A stretch of 64,000 nt of DNA from Diphasiastrum complanatum (GCA_029204225.1 CM055097.1:63062904-63126903), one strand, 5' to 3'; counted from the first letter of the stretch, positions 35,601 through 46,542 are shown. The notes: generated by a model from the letters alone, not told the origin. A program made the numbers and translations.

Positions 35601-35814
35601 AAGATGACGAAGAAACCGTAGGTCTGTCGTCAAGCGACCCTGAAATGGAAGATACTGCCCTGGAGGAAGGGCTGGGGCTTCCAAGATCCAGAACTGAAGT
35701 CGGCTCTGACGTTCCAGTGTCCCAGGCCTTACATGTTCCTTGGAATGGGACCGAGCTCACACTAGGCTGGATGTGCAGCAAAGACAATGACGATCCATTG
35801 ACCCTGTTAGGCAT
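32608..35814 (-). CDS. HAM-like: GRAS transcription factor, HAIRY MERISTEM (HAM/SCL6-22-27) class
   Basis: Single open frame of 1068 codons; the first ATG (35814) follows an in-frame TGA at 35826-35824 and a TTG codon. HAM proteins are nuclear transcriptional regulators that keep shoot meristems undifferentiated, partnering with WUSCHEL-type factors. The N-terminus has the HAM hallmark EPTSVLDLGSPSPSS (residues about 36-50). The GRAS domain occupies about residues 700-1068: LHRI with ILARLNQ (about 729-735, encoded by the miR171 site), VHIID box IHVIDFGISFGGQWASF (about 811-827; FGGQW is typical of HAM), a PFYRE-like region (VVTLVENE, RFLETLNYYSSLSDLL) and SAW (RWRHHFLSAGF, LLGWHGKALLAASAW) ending at TGA 32608. 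It is much longer than typical angiosperm HAM proteins because the N-terminal region, rich in Ser and Gln, is extended. No intron in the coding part; no disabling change seen. Confidence 0.93.
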   Translation of the reverse strand: MPNRVNGSSLSLLHIQPSVSSVPFQGTCKAWDTGTSEPTSVLDLGSPSPSSRAVSSISGSLDDRPTVSSSSLYDDSERKADGGGYLGQEQGQHSRMSFTCMDGSMLEGEVGESNFKEEAVESWHRRSNTGDWHTKQYQRSNCTAHEQISYGGSGIPPFLRTEGRNFFGNNEKANVERAPSVCFVARSSSPSIFPPGKQWETTCVGSTLEENRHGFQVGNFPRAIPTATRNILEDQTGEGYNFSGGEGSGSAAIPSEQGCNTTSEILYGFSNRGEKNGQWRCEENRNRGLDELLIDLQGYSELPVHEDPAGALQCGMENVDSMICKSPAAAPPDQSLMRWLLEENDQVETMKAESLIGVGFDESLVPKLHVQFQDRTPESPCPLLSPPQATTRALFANPSHISDNLKAACSLQSAFSMLESTRTSFPALAQAPWIQKFTEPSPSNSCRESSSSAHPSVTFLSHENTLSLPSVNSSHHMNVQTRGGFPSIYNNNQDAASKILRSQVKTMSHSGIPALLSHNQLLSSSPTVCLNLSEPSLAQGIFISQNTLAAGSSDQLTYSATSNLGKQHSFQHSKVPSIAGSQHPLGFYQQINENMLQQAGSDQSESQAYYQITGQKNQHQAAYPSFGMERPFHKHLGTNPDREATWQTKLQMGLMKDETLLGFKHFDLQRGASDQSSIGFASSDKHELQLRSIAQETSENANEGLILVNQLFRLVEALDTGDPDVARSILARLNQYPLPQHKYIQRVIFYFREALAARLVSVPQTSCQILSPLEFLQKVTAHTKFCEASPFLSFAHFMANQAILEALEGEESIHVIDFGISFGGQWASFLQDFALKPGNPRRLRITAVGFQQDEMHFAGERLCNFAKAHNILLDFQIVVAKPENLTSAMLSVRDKEPVAVNFVLGLHKMLGDSPTSIATIFNIVKGLSPRVVTLVENELDDNSPYLQRRFLETLNYYSSLSDLLGAGNLDNEAIMFIEKVLFMPEIMDIIVRERFARVEQYKGFQRWRHHFLSAGFYNIPLSNLAEMNAEYLIRGSSASQGYEILKNEGSILLGWHGKALLAASAWTC
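33611..33631 (-). promoter_or_regulatory. miR171 target site in the HAM mRNA
   Basis: The plus strand here is identical over all 21 bases to the canonical plant miR171a sequence, so the minus-strand mRNA is a perfect complement. It encodes ILARLNQ, the exact place of the site in HAM genes of other land plants. Cleavage by miR171 between its tenth and eleventh paired bases is expected. Confidence 0.95.
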
Positions 35815-37530
35815 TCCATACAATCAACTTCCAAACTGATTCTTCAAGATTAGCAGATTCGAAGGTCCAACTGGCGAAACAATATAGATATACGGCTTCT
35901 AATCATCCAACCCTCAACAGTTGTAAATTTCATGGTTAATAAACAAGCTTTGTAAGTTTCATGGTTAAATAGCGAGCTTCGACACATTAATAAAGACAGG
36001 CATACACATGTACAAATCACATAGATAAACAGATTCTGATCAAAAGATCTCAACACACGACATTCTTATCAAAACGAACAGCTATTCTTCGTCCTAGAAT
36101 GCAACTTAGAGCGGGAAGTTGATGGAGCACTTGCTCCTCATTGTAAATACATCTCACTCTATCAGTTTCATCTTGTCTTGCGCATAGCTAACTACGGATT
36201 TTCTTTTGACAATCGCGAAGAAAAGGATTACTTGTTACTCACAATGAGGAGAACCGCATTTTCTGAACGCCGGAGTTGCAGATCTTGAACTTTTACTTCC
36301 ATAAATAAGATAAAAGCTGCTATGGATCCTTACAGTTTTTGGCGCTTCAACGTGAACTTCTGTTTCTCTCTTTCTAGGAGAACAAGACAATCTGGCAGCT
36401 ATTGAAAAAAGTAAGTAATGAAATAGCAGTCTAAGGCTGCAAGAACTTGGAACATTGGCTTTTTCTAAGAAGTTTAAGGAAACTTTGGCGTGGAAGACAG
36501 GGATTGATTGCAATTCAAGCTGTGTAATGAACGACTACAAGGAAAGAGAAGACGTGGAGACGTTGATGAATATTCCAGAAAGACCAAACTGAAACACTGT
36601 CACGGGCTTTAGCATTTAGAGGTGAATGCAGTAAAGCTATAAAGCGATGCAAAACTTTACATTAATTATAGAAGGCTAGTGGAAGGAAAGAAGAGAGCAA
36701 CAAAGCTTCTAGGCGCTAGAACTTTGAGAAACAGAGAAAGTACATACAGGCAGGGAGCAGCCAAAGCTACCTCAAAAAAATGACATGTCGATCTGATGTA
36801 CTAACAAGAACCGAAAGGACGAGACCAAAAAAGCTAAATGATCATCATAATTCTGCTAAAGCCGACGACAAATAGTATACCAAGAAGATCGTGGAACCAG
36901 AAATTTCATAAAGCAATTGCACAATGAGAGAGAGAGCGTCAGAACGACCACGAACCAGGAGCAAGAAAGCTGTTCGACCACTATTAACTCCAAAAGGCAA
37001 AAAGTACAAGAATTATTACACAAATAAACAAGTGATCAAATAGCTTGCACGTTCCAATGCCGAGGAAGAAAGCGCGCAGGAATGCGACAAGCTCCCGTAC
37101 GCCATCGCAGAAACACGAAGCTCTTCCACACAATTTGCTCTGTAAGGAAAAGGATCGTGGGCAAACAAGATAGAGCTCCCGAAAAGTAAGAAAAGCTTCG
37201 CTTCCGCTGATCGTAGGCAGACGAGCAGGCAGACGAGCAGCAGCAGCAGAGCAGAGCAGAGCAGAGCGCTGCAGCAGGAGAAAAGAAAACAGAAAAAAAA
37301 CAAAATGAAAAAAAAAGGGAATAAAGAAAAGGAGAAAAAAGGATAAAGAAAAAAGAAAGAAAAAGAAAGGGGGGCCTTGGGAAGGGGGGGGAGGGGGCAA
37401 GTGGCGCAAGGCTGTTTCTGAGCTGGGGTCACACACCCTCAAATGTGGGCCATAGGGGGGACCAAGGGCAGGCCCTTTGTACCCACTTAAAGGCAGCAAG
37501 CGTGAGTGGTGGGTACCCCTTTTAGCTGAC
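35815..37530 (-). promoter_or_regulatory. Putative 5' leader of the HAM gene
   Basis: About 1.7 kb between the promoter candidate and the start codon. On the mRNA strand its first part (37400-37280) is strongly pyrimidine-rich (CT and T runs), followed by a GCAGA repeat. Short upstream frames exist (for example 37601-36984), but their composition is that of simple sequence. An intron in the leader is likely given the length, but I cannot place its splice sites. Confidence 0.4.
37236..37278. repeat. Short (GCA/GCAGA)n simple repeat in the HAM leader
   Basis: AGCAGCAGCAGC followed by about five GCAGA units, then GCGCTGCAGCAGG. Such tracts in leaders vary in length between individuals. Confidence 0.8.
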
Positions 37531-37554
37531 CCATGACCTGCCCTGCTCTGCCCT

Positions 37555-37562
37555 GTATATAG
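37555..37562 (-). promoter_or_regulatory. Candidate TATA box for the HAM gene
   Basis: The minus strand reads CAGCTATATACAGGG, a good plant TATA-box context, upstream of the pyrimidine-rich leader and in the right orientation. Transcription would begin near 37525. A TGGGTACC-like block occurs on both sides (37510 and 37565). Confidence 0.35.
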
Positions 37563-37679
37563 CTGGTACCCATGGGGGGTTGGAAAATGACTCCTGAACA
37601 ATTTTTTGTATGTGCCTCCTGAACTATTTGCCTAATAAACCCTTTTAACTAGTTCTTTAACATTTCCCACTATTGTCTT

Positions 37680-37905
37680 CCAATAAACCATGAGAGACCA
37701 TGAGTTCAATACCCCATCACTTCCATTCACACAAACCAAAAGCCATTGTCATCCAATAAAACATGAGGTCATCGGTTCAATACCCAATCCCTCCTTTCCA
37801 TTGACATAGAACCGAAAGGCATTGTCCTACAACAAATGGTGAATTGGTCAGGATTTACGGTAGTCTCATTAAGGTTGGGAGTTCCAACTCAAATCATCTC
37901 ACAAA
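37680..37905 (+). repeat. tRNA-box-bearing repeats (possible SINE remnants)
   Basis: Two imperfect repeats of CATGAGNNCAT(C/G)GTTCAATACCC (near 37700 and 37770) and a third unit with an A-box-like TGGTGAATTGGTCAGG (near 37840) and a B-box-like GGGAGTTCCAACTC (near 37878), about 40 bp apart as in tRNA-derived SINEs. No target duplications seen. Confidence 0.3.
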
Positions 37906-38734
37906 TAGGGACATACAAGAGAAGGGAAGCAAGTTTTTACTACCATTCAAGTATTATTTTTTATTTCTCTTTGATCATCTCACAAGTGAGGACATGCAAG
38001 ATTAAAAAACAACATTTCCTGCCCTTAAGGTATTATAGTTCTTGGTGTTTAGCTTATTACAGAGTATTATTGATATTGATTTGCATTTCTTGTTGTTGTT
38101 GCATGTCCTCATTCGAGTTGTACTTAGTGAATTGGTTATTTAAACATCCTCCATCACACATGGGACTATTCAAAAGCGATTTCATATTAAGTTTTGGTTA
38201 TTTTCATCTACAAAGTTTTTTTTTTCTCTTATATGACATCACATACTAAAGTTGAAATATGCCTTTAATGTTTTTTATGAATATGAATTTTTATGTTTCT
38301 TCCAAACTTGGGTATTATTTTTATTTCGAGTCCATGAAATTTGGTTTGTTCCTTGCAATTTGAGCATTTTTCAAAAAGCATGACAAATGGCAACACATTA
38401 GATCAAAAATCTCATGAGACCTGGTAGTGCAAGTGTTCATGTTACATGAGCATCCCTTAGCACACCACACATACACGTTGCTTTTTTTAGTGAATTGTAA
38501 CCAATGTTTTCAACAAAATCATGTGAACAATAAGACTTCTAATCACACCATCTAGAACCATACTCAAGAAGTATCAACTTGCATTATTAAGATACAACCC
38601 CCTAAGAATCATGATTTGGTCCTAAACTTGTCATATATGAAAACAATGTGGTATGATTGACTAAATTTACATTGATGCAAGCTTTTCTTGAATTATACTA
38701 GAATATAAAGACAATTTATATAATATTGCAAAGG

Positions 38735-38815
38735 GTCTTCCAGCAAGTGGTGAGGACTTTATTTCCTCTCCTTAAGATAAGAGTTCGACTCCAATCTCCT
38801 ACACATAATGAGGAC
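38735..38815 (+). repeat. Possible tRNA-derived SINE head
   Basis: An A-box-like CAGCAAGTGGTGAGG and B-box-like GAGTTCGACTCC are separated by about 35 bp. The flank (ATAATGAGGACATGAAAG) resembles that after the 37.88 kb unit (AAATAGGGACATACAAGAG), suggesting one family. Confidence 0.35.
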
Positions 38816-38819
38816 ATGA

Positions 38820-40080
38820 AAGAAACAATTATAGCGATGGCTCAAGCAACTACCAGAAAAAAAAATTGCAACTATAGCAATAGCTTCAGCAACTACCATG
38901 TGCAATATGTAGGTCATGCATCTCATAGGAAGGCCAAGCCAAGAAGGAACACATGAATATTAAAAAAAAAAAATCAAGGTATCCACTCACAAACTCCTAC
39001 AACTAATAATTGTCCACTTTGGCCAACAAAGAACTCTGTATCCACCAACTCTCCCCACCATTAAAATCTTCCAAAGCAAGAGAATCAATCAACTTTGAAT
39101 GGACCCAATTACTCTTTGAATGTCACAATAGATCAATCCACCAAGAAAATTTTATCAATTCCTCTATAACTCTTAACTTATCAAAGAATTGATATCTTTG
39201 ATGAGTCTCTTTCCCTTCGACATCTACTTAAAACACAATACATGTAATGTCACCAACCGCCTTCAACAAAGACAAAATAACGACAACTACAACTACTCAA
39301 GCTGGAACCTAATAACAACAAGTACTTAAACAAATGATCATCTCAAAGCAATTACATCATTACTAGAGCTTTTCAAAAGAGGAACAACCATAAAGAATGG
39401 TACACCATTAAAAATACACTCATGTACTAACTGATTCAGCAATGTAATGTCATTATGATATCACAAGACCTAATTTCATGATCTAGATAATTTAGCCACC
39501 ATAGCTAGAGCTTCTCCCTTCACCCCAAGGTTCATGTTTGACAATTTTTAAGGGAATGCGGCTTTGTCAATGCAATAGCATCATAATTTACAACATTTTC
39601 ATTTCAAAACAACATATAACCACATTAAAAGGCCTAGTTAATGTTGAAGTCATTGGGCTCCTAGATGCCCCTTATGTTCATTGTTGGCCATTTGCGATAT
39701 ATGCCCAATGCACGGAACAAAGAAATAAGGAGGGCTTCCACAGCCTCCCTTTTGAAAAGCATTGTAAATAAATAAAAGTCAAACACCACATAAAAGTGCA
39801 CTTGTATCACACAAAGCGCCATTAGGTGAAGCGTTACATAAAATAAGCGACTAGATTTTGTTCAGTGCATCGAAGCACCATAGGATATTATGCAGTGTGG
39901 CTCAAATAGTTTATTATCAAAAGCATTATAAAGTCAAGTTACTTGCCAAATAAATAAATAAAAAGGCAAGTCACCTTAGACTACTAAGTTTAGAATTGAG
40001 CCAATAAGAAAGGGCCACATCAACTCATTTGGACCCAACTATGTAAGTGCCAGATCCTTTGTATTTGAGGTTCACAACTT
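38820..40080. other. Unassigned AT-rich spacer
   Basis: No coding similarity or repeat that I can name; frames here are short and of random composition. A simple A run lies near 38960. Confidence 0.45.
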
Positions 40081-40868
40081 TGTTGGAGGGTTTGCGGATC
40101 CCGAGGCAACCCTACTAGTTAATAAGTGAGATGGATTTGGCACCCTGCGTGTGTAAGTCCACCAACCCGATGATCACATAGTTATTTGATAATTAGAAAG
40201 TCAATAAAAAGGACTTTAGTCCTTTTTGCGGGACTTTTAATGTCGCATGGGCCTAAATGTCAAGTTAGTGAATAAAGTTGGGACTCCCACCAAAATTGTT
40301 TCAAATTCAAATTAAAATTGGTTGCCTCCACTTTTTGAATAGGTTCCCACTCTTTTTTAAGTTTGAATAGTTAGGGAGGTAGAAATGGACCAATAGGATT
40401 TTGAGGCCAAGATCCTCCTCTCTACTATAAATAATGCCAAACTCGAGTTTGAAAATCATGTTCATATCCTCATTTCAATACAAGCAGATTGGTTCTCTTA
40501 TGGAATGGATTTGTGAATGTCCTTGCTCTCTATCACTTTTCCTCCATCTCTCATGCTTTTATTGTATTTGCTAATTGTTGGATTCGATTATTATTGGAAT
40601 TGCATGTTCTTATGCTTTTTGTGAGAGAGAAAGGGGGAGAGAGAAAGAGTAAGCTATCTTCATTGTGGATCATAGTGTTAACGGTTGTAGTGTAAACTGG
40701 TGTTAATGGATGTTAGAGTTAGATGTGGATCTTCCATTCATGCTGAATTCTGAGATATGCTATCACTGTCATGGGAGCAAACCTACACGTGACAACTAAC
40801 TTCATCTCCTTGATGCTAGATTGCTTAGATCTTGGGTTGAGGATAGGCTAGGAAAGAAACCCACTACA
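40081..40868 (+). repeat. LTR of the gypsy-F family, plus orientation
   Basis: Runs from TGTTGGAGGGTTTGCGG to CCACTACA and aligns with the minus-strand LTR of gypsy F (20711-20051), sharing GATCCCGAGGCAACC-like and TGGCACCCTGC-like blocks near the start and CTCAACCCAAGATC (complement) near the end. It is longer (788 versus 661 bp) owing to an extra stretch around 40200-40300. A TACTATAAATAATG promoter-like box lies near 40425. Confidence 0.8.
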
Positions 40869-41070
40869 AATTTTGCGCCGTTGCCGAGGAGCTACGCGAA
40901 TTTTTCAGTTTGCAACATGTTTGTTGGATGGTTAGCTTGCATTAGGCATCTTGTTGTGGCATGAATAGTGTTAAATCTATATTTAGGTTAGTTTGGAAGA
41001 GATTTTACCTGATTTGAGTGGATTTTCTTGTTTGAAATCTATTTGATTGTTGAACAGGGAAAATATCTAA
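40869..41070 (+). mobile_element. Primer-binding site and leader of a truncated gypsy-F-type element
   Basis: TTGCGCCGTTGCCGAGGA (40873-40890) matches the tRNA-Asp primer site with two differences, five bases after the LTR. The next 180 bp (GCAACATG, TTGTTGGATGGTTAGC, GCATTAGGCATCTTGT) match the leader of gypsy F. The similarity then stops and copia H sequence begins by 41278, so only LTR plus leader remain. Confidence 0.75.
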
Positions 41071-41277
41071 ATCCAAGAAAAGTCAGTACTAAGTGCATTC
41101 CACAAAAGGATTCACTCTATTGCAAACAGGACTTTTCCTTCAAATATTTGACAGAACTATCATTCCTCTGAAATCCATTTATGCAAAAGAGATATCCAAG
41201 GTTTAAGACATTTAACCACTTTGACTTCAGAATTTATCTGACTGCCTTGTGAATTTTGCATACAAGGTGCTACTTAT

Positions 41278-41870
41278 CCTTCAGTTCGTATCCCTCTGGC
41301 CACGACATATAGATCTCCTCTTTGATAGTTCCATTGAGGAAAGCGGTCTGGACATCCTTGTGATGGACTTTGAGGTCTGTTGCAGCTACAAAGGAGAGTA
41401 GTGGTCGAATTGAAGCATGTTTGACAACTGGGTTGAAGGTCTCGGAATAATCCAGATTTAGAATATGGGAGAAGCCTTTGGTGACAAGTCTGGATTTATA
41501 TTGATTGAGTCTTCTTTAGGCATCATACTTCACCTTGAATATCCATTTGCATGGCATCGGATCTCGATCCTTTGGTAGCACAGTAATAGTCCATGTTTGA
41601 TTCTCAATTAGAGAATCGAATTCGGTGTCCATTGTAGCTTTCCACTAGTCAGCATCAGCAGTAGACATTGCCTCAGAAACTGTGTTTGGTTCCTGCACAA
41701 AGTAGCAGGTCGGATCATCCATAAATTGGGATGGAGGCTATCTGAATCGGTTCGATCTTCTAAGTTGAAATTCGATTCTCTGATGTGATACAACTCGTTG
41801 AGGTTTAGACTCATTGTCGGAGGCAGTGTCAAATTTTTGATCAATCCTGAGTTCGAAACTGTTGACTCTA
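41278..41870 (-). pseudogene. Copia H RT N-terminal fragment
   Basis: The minus strand reads DPMPCKWIFKVKYDA, a stop, then NQYKSRLVTKGFSHILNLDY, SETFNPVVKHASIRPLLS, HHKDVQTAFLNGTIKEEIYM and WPEGYEL before similarity ends at about 41278. The catalytic YVDD and RNase H are absent. The upstream linker (41870-41560) includes poorly conserved, frame-broken sequence. Confidence 0.8.
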
Positions 41871-42568
41871 GAATTGGAAGTTGATGTAGCTTTTTTTGTG
41901 ATCAATGAATTGGTCTTCCACAAAAACGACGTCTCTACTTGTGAACGATTTCTGAGTGTCCATATTGTAGAGCTTGTATGCCTTGTGATATGGGGAATAG
42001 CCGATGAAGACTCGAATAATTTTGAGTGATGGCTTTGATCCTGTCCACACCTCATAAGGTGTTTTGCCATTTAGAGTCTTTGTAATGGATTGATATTGTA
42101 GGTAGGTAACCGTAGTAGCAGCTTCTGCCCAAAAATTCTTTGGAAGAGAGGCATGGGCTAGCATGCTCTTGGCACTTTCGATGAATGTCCAATTCTTCCT
42201 TTCAGCTACACCATTGGATTGTGGTGAGTAGCTTGTCATGTATTGTTGATGTCTCCCATTGGCCATGCAGAAGTCCTTGAATTTTGTGGAGATAAATTCT
42301 CGCCCTCCATCAGTGCGTAGAGCTTTGATCCAATAGACGCCTTGAACTACTTGAAGAACTTGAATGCTTCTGATTTCTTTTTCAGAAAATAAGTAGCGGT
42401 CCTTCGAGAGAAGTCATCGATGAAGGTTAGGAAATAGAGAGCCCCCCCTGTAGAAGCAGTCTGCATTGGGCCACAAATGTCGCTATGTACAAGATCCAAC
42501 AAACATTTGGAAGTATGAACTGAATCGGAAATAAAATAACTTATAGCATGCTTTCTGATAATACAGCT
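41868..42568 (-). pseudogene. Copia H integrase core and C-terminus
   Basis: The first frame (42568-42347) starts just right of the J insertion and holds LLDLVHSDICGPMQTAS and YFLTFIDDFSRRTATYFLKKKSE. A break near 42345 leads to ALRTDGGREFISTKFKDFC and SPQSNGVAERKNWTFIESAK, then LNGKTPYEVWTGSKPSLKII and the DVVFVEDQF end. The DDE residues can all be read, but in more than one frame. Confidence 0.8.
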
Positions 42569-43348
42569 TGACAAAATTTCCAGAATTCACACGTGTGGGG
42601 AATGTCCACAAGAGTGACTGATCTTAATTAAGCTTTGTGATTGGCACTATAACCTGATTCTAGATTGATCAACAAAATCTAGTTCAGAAGAAATGACTAA
42701 TCCACAATCTAGCATGCTAATCAACAGAATATAATAGCAATGACCAAAGAATGAAAAAAATACAAGATTTCAATGTATGAGCATTAGCCTCAACACGAGT
42801 TAGAGAGAGAGAGCTAGGGAGATAACAAGCAATATTTGTTTAGATCCAAAATGACATGAGATAGCTCCAAAACTTTGGTTCTTCATTATCAATTGTGTGG
42901 AGAGCTACACATATTTATGGAGATTGAGGTAGCTCGAGGTAGAATCATATCTATCCATTCCAAAATGACATCTAGAGTCTATGTGACATTTGTCACTTGT
43001 CATGCATGAAATTCTACCAACTTTTTACAAGTGTACTAGTTCTAACTAAAAATGTCCAAATCATCATGCATGTGTCCAATAAACTTTGTGCATGCCTTGC
43101 ATGTCACTATGGATCACTTACAATTAATGCATGTGAGTTGCCATGAGTTTCTACAAGCATAATCATGCTAATTCTATGTCTACAAACTATATGCAAGTTG
43201 CATTTATCAAACTAGGCAATACATAACCATTAGCTCGAGTTCTATGTAGGCCAAACTTGGCATTTTGCATTAATGAGCTACATACTTGCATGGTACAACA
43301 TTTGTAGCAAGCCAAGAAATCAATATGGATTGTTTTTCAATTTTAACA
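42569..43348 (-). repeat. 3' LTR of copia J
   Basis: Starts TGACAAAAT and ends ATTTTAACA on the plus strand. It differs from the partner LTR at a small number of sites, including indels near 42795-42815 (a GA-rich stretch). Confidence 0.9.
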
Positions 43349-43365
43349 CTCCTCCTAAAAATGAT

Positions 43366-45494
43366 CTATATTGATTTGAACATGGATCTTGGTATAACTC
43401 CAAGGTTGGCTCTATGCTTGTTGAAGGAACTTTTGCTCAAAGGTTTGGTGAGCATATCTGCAATGCAAGATGATGTGTCGATGTGCTCCAATTTGATTTC
43501 ACCTCCAATGAGCTTCTCTCTCACGAAGTGATGTGCAACTTTGATATGTTTGCTCCTTGTATGAAATATTGGGTTGTTGGCAAGGGCTTGAGCTGAAATG
43601 TTGTCACACATGATCATAGGTATATTTCCTTCCATAATTATCTTTAGCTCCACTAGTAACCTCTTGATCCAAAGCACTTCCTTTGTTGTTGTAGTGAGTG
43701 CCTTGTACTCAGCTTCACATGATGAGAGTGATATAGTATCTTGCTTTTTGGAAAGCCAAGATATCAAGTTTCCTCCAAGATATATGACATAAGCACTTGT
43801 AGATTTCCGATCTGCTCTATCACTTGCAAAATCCGAGTCAGAATAACCAATAATAGAAAGATCTTCACTTTTATATAATAAACCAAAATCAAAAGTTGAA
43901 GATATATATCTAAGCACTCTCTTGGCCTTTTTCCAATGATAAATTGAAGGATTTTGCATAGCCTGGCTCAACTTATGAACACTAAAGCTTATGTCAGGTC
44001 TAGTTATTGTGAGCGAAATTAAGGAGCCTATAAGACTTCTAAAAAGTGTGATGTCCTCGAAGGATCTTTCATCACCTTTGTTAGAGTCCTTTACATTTTG
44101 CTCCATAGGTGTTTCTATACTCTTACAATTCAACATATTGAACTTTTTTAACCTTGAAAGAGCATACTTAGATTAACATATGAAAGCTTTATCTTTAATA
44201 AAGTCAATCTCTAATCCTAGAATATAGTGTATTTTTACAAGATCTTGCATCTTGAATTCTTTTCCAAGTGCAATCTTGGTTTCCTCAACTAACTTGATAC
44301 AACTTCCTGTCAGAATGATATCATCAACATAAATAAGAAGGATGACAATATCTTAATCAAAAAACTTGACATATAAGGAAGGATCATAGTTACTAAGATT
44401 AAATCCTAGTGACTCAAGAAAGGTGTTAAGTCGAGAATACCATGACCTTGGGGCTTGCTTTAATCCATATAAACTTTTGAAGAGCAAGCAAACTTTTCCC
44501 TCATCATGGATGAACCCAATAGGTTGATCCATATAGATCTCTTCTTCTAGATAGCCATTTAGAAATGCATTAGAAACATCTAGTTGAAGAATTTGCCAAT
44601 TGAAAAAATTATGATTCTAATTGACACCATCTTTGCAACTGGGGCAAAGGTCTCCTCATAATCAAGTCCATATACTTGAGCAAATCTTTTGGCACAAAGC
44701 CTAGCCTTGTACTTGTTGATTGTGCCATCTTGATTATACTTGACTCGAAAAACCCATTTGCAACCAATGGTATGCTTGTTGGATGGAAGATCCACAAGTT
44801 CCCATGTATTACTGGCCATCAAAGCATCATATTCTTCCTTCATGGCAAGGTACCATTCCTTTGAGTTGATAGCATCATATACATCCTTCGGCTCCTCATG
44901 AGAAATAAAATAGGCACAATTAGTGGAGTTGATTTCCACTTGCTTTCCTTTATCTTCATAGGTAAGTCTTCTAGGCTCGGATCTTTCTCTTTGAGATCTC
45001 CTTGGTGAAAAAATTCGAGGTGACTCCTCCTCAAATCTCGGCCCCATCTCTCCATGATGATCTTCAAGGGTGATGATTGGAGTATCTTTGTGAGAATCTT
45101 TGAACTCGGCCTTCTCAAGAATGTATTTTTGATCTTCATGGAATATCACATCTCTACTCTCAATTATAGTTGAGGTAGAGGGAACATAGATCTTGTAGAC
45201 TTTCTTGTTGGATGCATATCCAATCATGATCTCTTTAATAGAATTAGGATCATCTCTTTTCCTTGTTTCCAAGGGCATATTAACAAAGCAAGTACAACCA
45301 AAAACTCTAAGGTGATCTACCTTAGGTTTTTTCTGAAACAAGACTTCAAAAGGTGATTTTTCAGCAAGAGCATTGTGAGGTAATCTATTGCACAAATAGT
45401 TTGCACAATTTATAGCTTCACCCCAATATTGAATAGGCAAAGAAGCTGCTATTTGAATTGCTTTAGCACACTCACATAAAGATCTATTTTTCAC
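43366..45494 (-). pseudogene. Copia J partial pol: integrase end, RT, RNase H
   Basis: Reading starts inside the integrase (VKNRSLCECAKAIQ, the family ERKNRxLxExAR segment) at 45494. RT follows in the same frame: CKWVFRVKYNQDGTINKYKA, YGLDYEETFAPVAKMVSIRI, ending at a frame break near 44580. The next part, with stops, holds FLNGYLEEEIYMDQP, SLYGLKQAPRSWYSRL and the catalytic LIYVDDI (about 44335-44320). The last frame (44136-43366) is an unbroken RNase H: GSLISLTITRPDISFSVHKL, GYSDSDFASDRADRKSTSAY, SLSSCEAEYKAL, NPIFHTRSKHI. Decayed but young. Confidence 0.85.
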
Positions 45495-45776
45495 AGATCA
45501 AATGCTTTTTATCAAGCTATAACACTGCTATTTTTGGATCTATAAGTGAAGAGAACAAAGGGACTGAAAAACTCTGATTTTCACACGTGCGAAATTCCAA
45601 AATTTCGTACTTCCTCAATTTAGGTCAAAAAATTCAGTTCAAGTCCGATTTGATCCAAATAAACTTCAAAGAAAGGTTAGAAAAAGTGCAAAACTGCTTT
45701 TTTGCTCGATTTAGCTCTCAGTTTCTTGTACAATCAAGGTTGTTAGCATGCAAATCTTAATGTGGCTCTGATACCA

Positions 45777-46542
45777 TGACAAAATTTCTAGAATTCACAC
45801 GTGTGGGGAATGTCCACAAGAGTGACTGATCTTAATTAAGCTTTGTGATTGGCACTATAACCTGATTCTAGATTGATCAACAAAATCTAGTTCAGAAGAA
45901 ATGACTAATCCACAATCTAGCATGCTAATCAACAGAATATAATAGCAATGATCAAAGAATGAAAAAATACAAGATTTCAATGTATGAGCATTATCCTCAA
46001 GAGAGAGCTAGAGAGATAACAAGCAATATTTGTTTAGATCCAAAATGACATGAGATAGCTCCAAAACTTTGGTTCTTCATTATCAATTGTGTGGAGAGCT
46101 ACACATATTTATGGAGATTGAGGTAGCTCGAGGTAGAATCATATCTATCCATTCCAAAATGACATCTAGAGTCTATGTGACATTTGTCACTTGTCATGCA
46201 TGAAATTCTACCAACTTTTTACAAGTGTACTAGTTCTAACGAAAAATGTCCAAATCATCATGCATGTGTCCAATAAACTTTGTGCATGCCTTGCATTCAC
46301 TATGGATCACTTACAATTGATGCATGTGAGTTGCCACGAGTTTCTACAAGCATAATCATGCTAATTCTATGTCTACAGATTATATGCAAGTTGCATTTAT
46401 CAAACTAGGCAATACATAACCATGTAGCTCGAGTTCTATGTAGGCCAAACTTGGCATTTTGCATTAATGAGCTACATACTTGCATGGTACAACATTTGTA
46501 GCAAGCCAAGAAATCAATATGGATTGTTTTTCAATTTTAACA
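45777..46542 (-). repeat. 5' LTR of copia J
   Basis: Starts TGACAAAAT directly after the primer-binding site and ends ATTTTAACA. Its plus-strand right neighbour is copia H sequence. Confidence 0.9.

Larger units (their letters stand above)
42569..46542 (-). mobile_element. Copia element J, recent insertion, internally deleted
   Basis: Two nearly identical LTRs (42569-43348 and 45777-46542) bound 2.4 kb of internal sequence. Target duplications are CAGCT (42564-42568) and CAACT (46543-46547), one transition apart. The primer-binding site 45776-45765 matches initiator tRNA-Met perfectly; the purine tract (AGGAGGAG) abuts the 3' LTR at 43349-43356. Gag, protease and the integrase core are absent, so it depends on other elements unless the deletion came after insertion. 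Confidence 0.9.

Noticed and set aside
32608-35839. Plus-strand and alternative-frame open reading frames across the HAM gene
   Set aside because: Shadows of the long GRAS frame; none has a recognisable domain.
36984-37601. A 205-codon frame rich in Phe, Leu and Ser upstream of HAM
   Set aside because: Its composition comes from the pyrimidine-rich leader; a second frame through the same region is equally open. No domain.
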